DNA of 64,000 bases, taken from NCBI GenBank assembly GCA_025769875.1, contig JAGFNK010000061.1:100855-164854 (forward strand), given 5' to 3'. The notes under the pieces were generated by a model. It ran no database searches. It saw nothing but the letters and a program-made list of their open reading frames with translations, and had not been told where the DNA came from. Shown here piece by piece: positions 58,054 through 64,000 of this stretch. Each line of letters starts with the position of its first letter. Within the stretch, counting starts at the first letter, position 1. The translations under genes were made by a program, and so were the position numbers. Origin of the DNA: Russula earlei. Lineage: Eukaryota; Basidiomycota; Agaricomycetes; Russulales; Russulaceae.

Positions 58054-61000
58054 GAACACCTAAGTCGACGGCCTGGCTTAGGAAGAATAGTGTGTTGCAA
58101 GTGTACATTAGAAGACTGAATGCTATGAATATTCCGTTCACTTTCGTCACTGCACACACAACGGCCGAGGAATCTGCTCTACTAGACAGTGGAGCAACAG
58201 AGAACTTTATCGATCACTCAGCTTGGAAAAGACTGAAGATTGGGAAACAAGAACTACATGAACCCATGGTAGTACGAAACATCGACGGAACCCAGAATAA
58301 GCAAGGGGAACTCACCCATTACTGCTGGCTTCGCGTCCGATACAAGGAGAAGGAGAGCTTGCAAAGGTTCTATCTCACAGATTTAGGAACGGATCGGGTC
58401 ATCCTGGGATATCCCTTCCTATATGAATTCGACCCCACCATCAACTGGAAGAAAGGACAGCTGATGGAAGGAAAGGTACTGATTGAGACTGCTCGATACA
58501 AGTACCTGGATCTCTATGTCACAAAACTCCAAAAGCGAGCAAGAGATGAAAACCGACAATTGAAGAAAGGGGAAGCCATTTACCTACAAAAGACGACTAT
58601 TGCTCAGAAGTGGGCCCAGCAGTCGATTAAACCACAGGAAGGAGAGGATCCCCTTGCCAATGTTCCAAAGCAATTCCACCGCTTTGCAGATGTCTTCTCA
58701 GAAGAGAAGTCCCAGAGGTTCCCACCACCAAGGGAACCAGACATGCAGATAGAGCTGTTACCTGACGCACCAAAGGAACTAAACTGCAAAGTGTACCCCC
58801 TTACACGAGATGAGCGAGAATACCTCAAGAAATTCCTAGCTGATGAAGTAGAGAAGCGATACATCACTCCAGGTCCATCCAGCTACACATCTCCAGTGTT
58901 CTTCATTGGCAAGAAGGACAGCAAGGAGAAGAGGATCATTGTAGACTATCGACGACTAAATCAGTGGACCAGACGAGACAATGAACCTTTACCACATCTG
59001 GAACAAGAGGTGGAAAGACTCCGAGGGAAAAAGGTCTTCTCCAAATTCGACATACGATGGGGATACAATAATGTGCGACTGGCAGAAGGAGATCGCTGGA
59101 AGGCAGCCTTCAAGATGCCATATGGAACCTACCTGCCCAACGTCATGTATTTTGGGCTCAAGAACGCACCAGCCTTCTTTACTAGGCTGATGAGAAGAGA
59201 CTTCGGTGACTGGCTGGACCGATGGGCAGAATACACGGTCAACTATCTGGATGACTTTGGAATTGCCACGGGGGACAGTCCTGAACAACTAGAAATCCAT
59301 GAGCAATGTGTCAACGAACTACTCACGCTGATGCAGAAGAAGTCATACTTCCTGAAACCCCAGAAGTGCCAGTTCATGGTGCGAAAACTAACCATGCTAG
59401 GATGGGACATAGACGAAGGGAAGATGAAGATTGAGGCCTCCAAAGTCCGAGGAATCACGGACTGGCCTCGGGAAATCAAGGACGTACACGAAGTGCGCAA
59501 AGTCATGGGAGTCCTCAGTTACAATAGGGCTTTCATTCGAGGATTCAGTCAGATTGCTCGACCCATTATTGCCTTGACAAAGAAAGGGGTGCCATTTGAA
59601 TGGACCCAAGAATGCAAAGATGCTCTGGAACGACTTATCCAGATAGTATCTTCTGACCCTGTCCTGCTCCATCCTGATGAGGAGCGACCCTTTGAACTGG
59701 AAGTAGACGCGTCCAATTATGCCATTGGAGCAGTATTATTCCAGAAGGACGAACAAGGAAAGAGGAGGCCAATAGGTTACTTCTCAGCAGCCTTGAAACA
59801 AGCAGAGAAGAACTACGACATATGGGACAAAGAGTTCTTAGCCATGGTGCGAGCCTTGAAACACTGGCGACACCTACTCATGGGAGCAAAGCATAAGGTG
59901 GTGGTTTATACAGACCATGCGAACCTGTTGCATTACCGACACCCTCAGCGAATAAATGGTCGAGTGGCAAGATACATTACCTTCTTGGCGGACTTCGACT
60001 TAGAATTGAAACATCAGGCAGGGGCAAGGAATAAAGCAGATGCCCTGTCAAGGAGACCTGACCTTGACGATGGACAAGGGGATAAAGAAGAAGTGGTCGC
60101 GCTACCTGACCATCTTTTTATTCGAGTAATGCACACTACTGCATTGGAAGAACGGATAAAGAACCAACAAGGGGAAGAAAGACACCGATTAAAGTTACTT
60201 GATTGGGTACAGAGACACCGACTGGAGAAGCGACATAACTTATGGTGGAAGAATGAAGCCTTGGTGGTTACAGGCGACGAAGGAACCCACAGGACGTTAC
60301 TGGAACAGTATCATGACAGTCCCACAGCAGGACACCCAGGAAAAGCTAAAACATTACTGGGAATGATGCGATACTACTGGTGGCCCACCATAAGACGCTT
60401 TGTCGATCGATATGTGGAAGGATGCGCAATTTGCCAAAGTAACAAGTCAAACACTCATCCAAATCGACCTCCCTTGTATCCCATTCCACCAGAAGAAGGG
60501 GCTACTCCCTTCTCGACTGTCAGCATGGACTTTGTGGTCAAATTGCCGAAGTCGAAGGGATATGACAGTATATTGACTGTCACTGACCACAATTGTACTA
60601 AAGGCGTCATCTTGCTTCCTTGCAAAGAAGAAATGGACGCAGAAGAGCTAGCACAGCTCTACAAGGACAGAATATTCCCATTTGTGGGAGTACCAAGCAA
60701 GATCATATCCGATCGAGATAAACTAATAAGTTCCAAGTTCATTAGGGAACTTTGCGACCAGCTGCATATCAAACAGAATATCAGCACTGCCTACCATCCT
60801 CAGACAGATGGACAATCAGAAAGAACGAATCAGACGATGGAAACATCGCTAAGAATCTTTTGCAACCACCAACAAGATGATTGGGTGGATTGGCTGCCTC
60901 TGGTGCAATACACGATGAATTCTAACGTTTCAGAGACAACCAGACAATCCCCTTTCTTCTTATGGATGGGTTTTACGCCCAAAGCACACCAGCCAAATCG

Positions 61001-61545
61001 GGGAAAGCAAGATACCAAGAATAGACAATTGGAAAGTCCGGATCCAGGAAGTGAGATCACAGGCACAAGAAGCGATGAAGATCGCTTCCCTAATGTGGAA
61101 GCGAAGAAGTAGTTTCCAACCTTATCAGAAAGGAGAAAGGGTATGGCTCGACAGCACCAACCTAAAAACGACACATCCTACAGTGAAACTACGCCCAAAA
61201 CGATATGGGCCCTTTGAAATCACGGAGGTGATTAGTCCGGTGACATACAGATTGGATCTCCCTAGCCGCTGGAGGATCCATAACGCGTTTCATGCCTCCT
61301 TATTGACACCTTACAAGGAAACCGAGGAGCATGGGGCCAACTACACCAATCCAGAAGCAGAATTGGTGGAAGGAGAAGAGGAATATGAAGTAGCAACGAT
61401 TTTAGGTTCAAGACGAACTGGAAGGAGGAAACAGCTGGAGTATCAAGTCCTGGTGGGAAGGGTACTCCGAAGCCCATGACTCTTGGGAGCCAGTAGAGAA
61501 CATCAAAGCGTCTAGACTAATAGAGGAATATCACAGAAAGAACCC
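58054..61545 (+). pseudogene. E2 pol: protease, reverse transcriptase, RNase H, integrase, chromodomain
   Basis: A long open frame runs to 61112 in the -1 register of gag. The protease site is LLDSGATENFID. Reverse transcriptase shows FSKFDIRWGYNNVRL and the catalytic YLDDFGIATG. RNase H shows LEVDASNYAIGAVLFQ and YTDHANL. Integrase shows the HHCC zinc finger (H..H..CAICQ), the MDF Asp, the SDRDKL Asp and the SERTNQ Glu. Near 61025-61100 the frame shifts and the integrase C-terminus continues (YQKGERVWLDSTNLKT, then RIHNAFHASLLTPY). It shifts again near 61447 inside a chromodomain (EYEVATILGSRR, then GYSEAHDSWEPVENI). The chromodomain places E2 among chromoviruses, which target histone marks. 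The catalytic residues are intact; the breaks lie downstream of them. Confidence 0.88.
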
Positions 61546-61579
61546 CACGGCCATACGGGTTATAAAAGTCCAGCGAAAG

Positions 61580-63298
61580 ATGCCCTCTACTTCCTCATCC
61601 CCATATCGTCGCTCACAAATGTCCCAAACTCCCACTAATGAAATCGTTCCCCAGTCCGACCTCTCTGGTGTAGAGGGGCCACTTGAAATCACCACTCCCG
61701 ATGCTTCCCTTCTTGCCTTCTTCCAAGGAATGGATGAACATAACACTGGAGAAGGAGAAGCAGATATGCGTCCTCTCGAATTTGGACCCCCTGCTGACCA
61801 AGTCGACGTTCAGCCTGGGGATTGGGATGTGACATCCCCCACCAGCACTCTTGCCCAGGATGCCCACCCTGGAGAGCCTTGGGTACGATGGGACGCTGAC
61901 AGACACCACACAGGGATTGACATCCCTGATGGCATGACTTGGGGCAACAAACCGGCCAGGTATGTGGCCTATGACGTTGCCTTGGGAGAGCCGAGAGTGA
62001 GGGGGAAGAATGGAGAAGGCCATGCAGACTATGGCGAGATCCTCCAGGCCACCCCTTGCTATAACCTCTATAACTATGGCCAAGACGAACATGACTTAGA
62101 CTGCTTCGACACAGAGAGGCAGTTCGAAGGGCGCTGGAGACAGACCCTCTACCTGCTAGGCGACTATGGGCTGCAGGCAGAACTCTACCGCTTGGACCAT
62201 CTCTACACCTTACAAGAGACGCTGGAAGCTAACTATAAGGTGCTTGAAGGAAGAGGAGAAGCAGCTGCGCTACAAGCTCAGCAAGTACCTAGCTGAGAAG
62301 CGAGGAGTAGAGAGAGACAGGGCTGAAGCCAAGGAGAGAATGGCGGCAGCCAAAGTACGCTCACGTTGTTGGGAGTTCATTGAAGCAGGCTGTAGCCAGG
62401 GAGAAACCCCTCCAGGTGTCTGGGCTGAAGAACTCCTCACCAACTATCAGGCTGGGACAGCCCACTCCCCCTCTACCCGTCTTCGTCCCTCAGCTGCCTT
62501 TGGCAGACATCGCTCAGGGGTATGCTACCTCTGACCCAGAACCAGTACCAGCCAGCCCCACACCTACAACGGTGCAAGGGTATTCAGAAGAGGAGATGAA
62601 CGTCCTCCAAACCATGTCCGGTATGCGCCTTCGAGGAGGAGCAGGATCGGAAGCGTCACCAAACCCTTCCCCCCAGAGCTCTATCTATTACCATTCCTAT
62701 AGCAGCAGCTGGGGAAGTGTCTACTGCAATGGCTGACTTCATTCCGGAGCCTCAGCAGCTGAACATGATAGAAGGGAGGAGGAAAAGGAACCGATGCAAG
62801 TATTGTGGTGAGGTAGGACATTTTAACAAGTACTGTCCACTGCCCCACCAGTATTGCCACGACCAACTGGCAGCAGACGCTGCCTCACATTGCCTAGTAC
62901 CTCCCTATCATTGTTCCTATACACCAATCAGATCATGCCCTTTCCACCGAGGATGGGAACAGGCACACCTGAGCAGGAAGAGGAAGTCCGACCAGGAGAG
63001 GGAGGACACTGCTAACCCATGCATTTTGCAGGTAGCGAAAGGAGAAGGGTCCAGGACCTTTCAAGAACCTTTCACTACGACTCCTCTTCGCTCAGACACA
63101 CCTCCAGTCCGGAGGTTACCTAGGGACTCTGACAGACTCCCACAGATCATGTCTCCTGCAGCCACTGCTGAGGAGTCAGAGGCGATAGTGGCCTCAGCAT
63201 TGGCTGCCTATGAGGCAGCAGAAGAAGGCCGATACACCTTCACCACATCACCTCCTCCCCTTGATGATGATGGTGTTGACCCCACCACTCGATTTTAG
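61580..63298 (+). pseudogene. Extra 3' ORF of E2 with zinc knuckle, frameshifted
   Basis: A third coding block lies between pol and the 3' LTR, where envelope genes sit in retroviruses. It starts MPSTSSSPYRRSQ and has an acidic, Trp-containing N-terminal half and a heptad-like charged helix (RYKLSKYLAEKRGVERDRAE). The C-terminal part holds a CCHC knuckle, RCKYCGEVGHFNKYC, followed by a Cys/His-rich segment. The reading frame changes at about 62250, 62450 and 62700. No signal peptide or transmembrane segment is seen, so it is not an envelope. Nucleic-acid binding is the most that can be inferred. Confidence 0.65.
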
Positions 63299-63339
63299 AA
63301 TCGTTGGTGTGTGGGACCACCAATCTGAAGGAGGGGTAA

Positions 63340-63412
63340 TGTTACCGAGTGGTTTGGGGTCCGGAAGATGCCGGAACACCTGAACTATGGACTGCACCGT
63401 TTGCATTATGCG
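63340..63412 (+). repeat. 3' LTR of E2, truncated by insertion
   Basis: It starts TGTTACCGAG right after the purine tract and matches the first 73 bp of the 5' LTR with one difference near the start. At 63413 it is interrupted by another TGTTA-starting element. Confidence 0.85.
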
Positions 63413-64000
63413 TGTTACGGTGTCGCGGCCATTAGAGCGTCAGCTCAAGGTTCAGTGGGGCCAAGTCCCTGTGACTTGGTTCAAGGGTTCAATGGGGGCC
63501 AGCTCAAGGAGACCGGTTCAATGGTTTAGCATCTCAAGGCTGAGTCAGACAATGACTCAGTCCGCAGACAGAGTCGATCTTCTGGTTTCACAGAAGAGGA
63601 AGACGATGAGAGAGAGGCAGAGGAGGAAGAGGAATACAAGGGTTCCTTGAGGTGTGCTCAGATCAAGCAAGGTGTAGGCCAGCACAAGCGAGTTGTGATT
63701 GAGAGAGTGTACAAGGCGAGGGATGCGACAGGAAATGGGACAAAGCTAAGCTTGGGGCATTCCCAGCTTTTACAGGCGCTTAAATACTGTATGTGGCGAG
63801 GCTGTACAGTACCATAATAATAGATAAAGGTAGACCAATAGCGAAAGTAACTCGACAATAGGTGAAACACGATAAGTGGAAACACAATAGATGAAACACA
63901 ACAAGTGAAACACAATAGGGGATCACCATCAAGGGATGAAACAGTAACCACGGAGACAAGGATAATAAAGAAGAACAATAATGGACGAACCGACAAAGGG
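63413..64000 (-). mobile_element. LTR (solo or element end) E3, inserted in the E2 3' LTR
   Basis: The sequence begins TGTTACGG exactly where E2 similarity ends. On the minus strand there is a TATTTAAG box at about 63778-63785 followed by pyrimidine-rich leader-like sequence, so the LTR is probably in minus orientation. The right end is outside the window. No coding sequence is seen. Confidence 0.6.
63857..63919. repeat. 14-15-bp minisatellite in E3
   Basis: There are four to five imperfect copies of AATAGGTGAAACAC, with variants GATAAGTGGAAACAC and AACAAGTGAAACAC. It is located in the presumed U3 of E3. Confidence 0.75.

Larger units (their letters stand above)
55297..63412 (+). mobile_element. 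LTR retrotransposon E2 (Ty3-type chromovirus), nearly complete
   Basis: The order is 5' LTR, self-primer site, gag, T5 shift site, pol (PR-RT-RNase H-INT-chromodomain), an extra 3' ORF, a polypurine tract (GAAGGAGGGG at 63327-63336) and the first 73 bp of the 3' LTR. It is inserted in E1 pol and its 3' LTR is itself interrupted at 63413. Gag, the pol C-terminus and the 3' ORF contain frameshifts, so this copy is unlikely to move on its own. Confidence 0.88.

Noticed and set aside
61580..63298. Envelope gene in E2
   Set aside because: The block has no signal peptide, transmembrane helix or cleavage site. It contains a zinc knuckle instead.

Overview
This window is nuclear DNA of a filamentous basidiomycete, most likely an Agaricomycete; I cannot name the genus. 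The evidence is the many short (about 45-80 nt) GT..AG introns, a tail-anchored WW-like gene family with the Agaricomycete pattern, a DUF6699-type protein, two HMG-box genes of the fungal RPPNAF/RPENAF type, an F-box gene, and Ty3-type chromoviral retrotransposons. No rRNA, CRISPR array or convincing tRNA was seen.

Region 1 (1-25.6 kb) is an accessory, duplication-built block. It holds four intact members and one truncated member of a gene family with a Ser/Pro-rich N-terminus, a WW-like domain and a C-terminal tail anchor. Interleaved are two near-identical genes built from five ILEI/PANDER (FAM3-type) domains. ILEI gene 1 (3390-6800) ends in a transmembrane helix plus a caspase-like (C14/metacaspase) domain with an intact His/Cys pair. 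In ILEI gene 2 (10965-15598) that C-terminus has been replaced, in frame, by the Ser/Pro-WW-tail-anchor module of a neighbouring family member; I could follow one open frame through ten predicted exons to the tail anchor. The first WW-family member begins with the last helix of a homeodomain, and another begins with about ten tandem copies of an exon-intron cassette. A broken RHS/Crinkler-like P-loop/nuclease gene sits between the duplicated units. I read this as a locus where N- and C-terminal modules are exchanged, with a membrane-anchored ILEI-caspase protein as its most unusual product. The biological role is unknown.

Region 2 (27.5-45.7 kb) is gene-sparse but looks like ordinary host sequence. 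On the minus strand are an HMG-box regulator, a DUF6699-type protein and a disordered hypothetical protein. On the plus strand are a second HMG-box regulator and an F-box protein. Between 34.8 and 41.4 kb I support no gene.

Region 3 (about 48-64 kb) is transposable-element territory. A 2.9-kb element with about 0.4-kb terminal inverted repeats abuts a nest of LTR elements. Element E1 (from 52080) is interrupted by element E2 (55297-63412), whose 3' LTR is interrupted by a third element, E3 (from 63413). E1 and E2 are related chromoviruses with 580- and 579-bp LTRs. In both, gag ends at a T5 run immediately before the stop and pol continues in the -1 frame. In both, the sequence just after the 5' LTR is a perfect, covarying complement of the predicted RNA 5' end, the signature of Tf1-type self-priming. 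E2 carries an extra 3' ORF with a zinc knuckle; all visible copies are damaged by stops or frameshifts.
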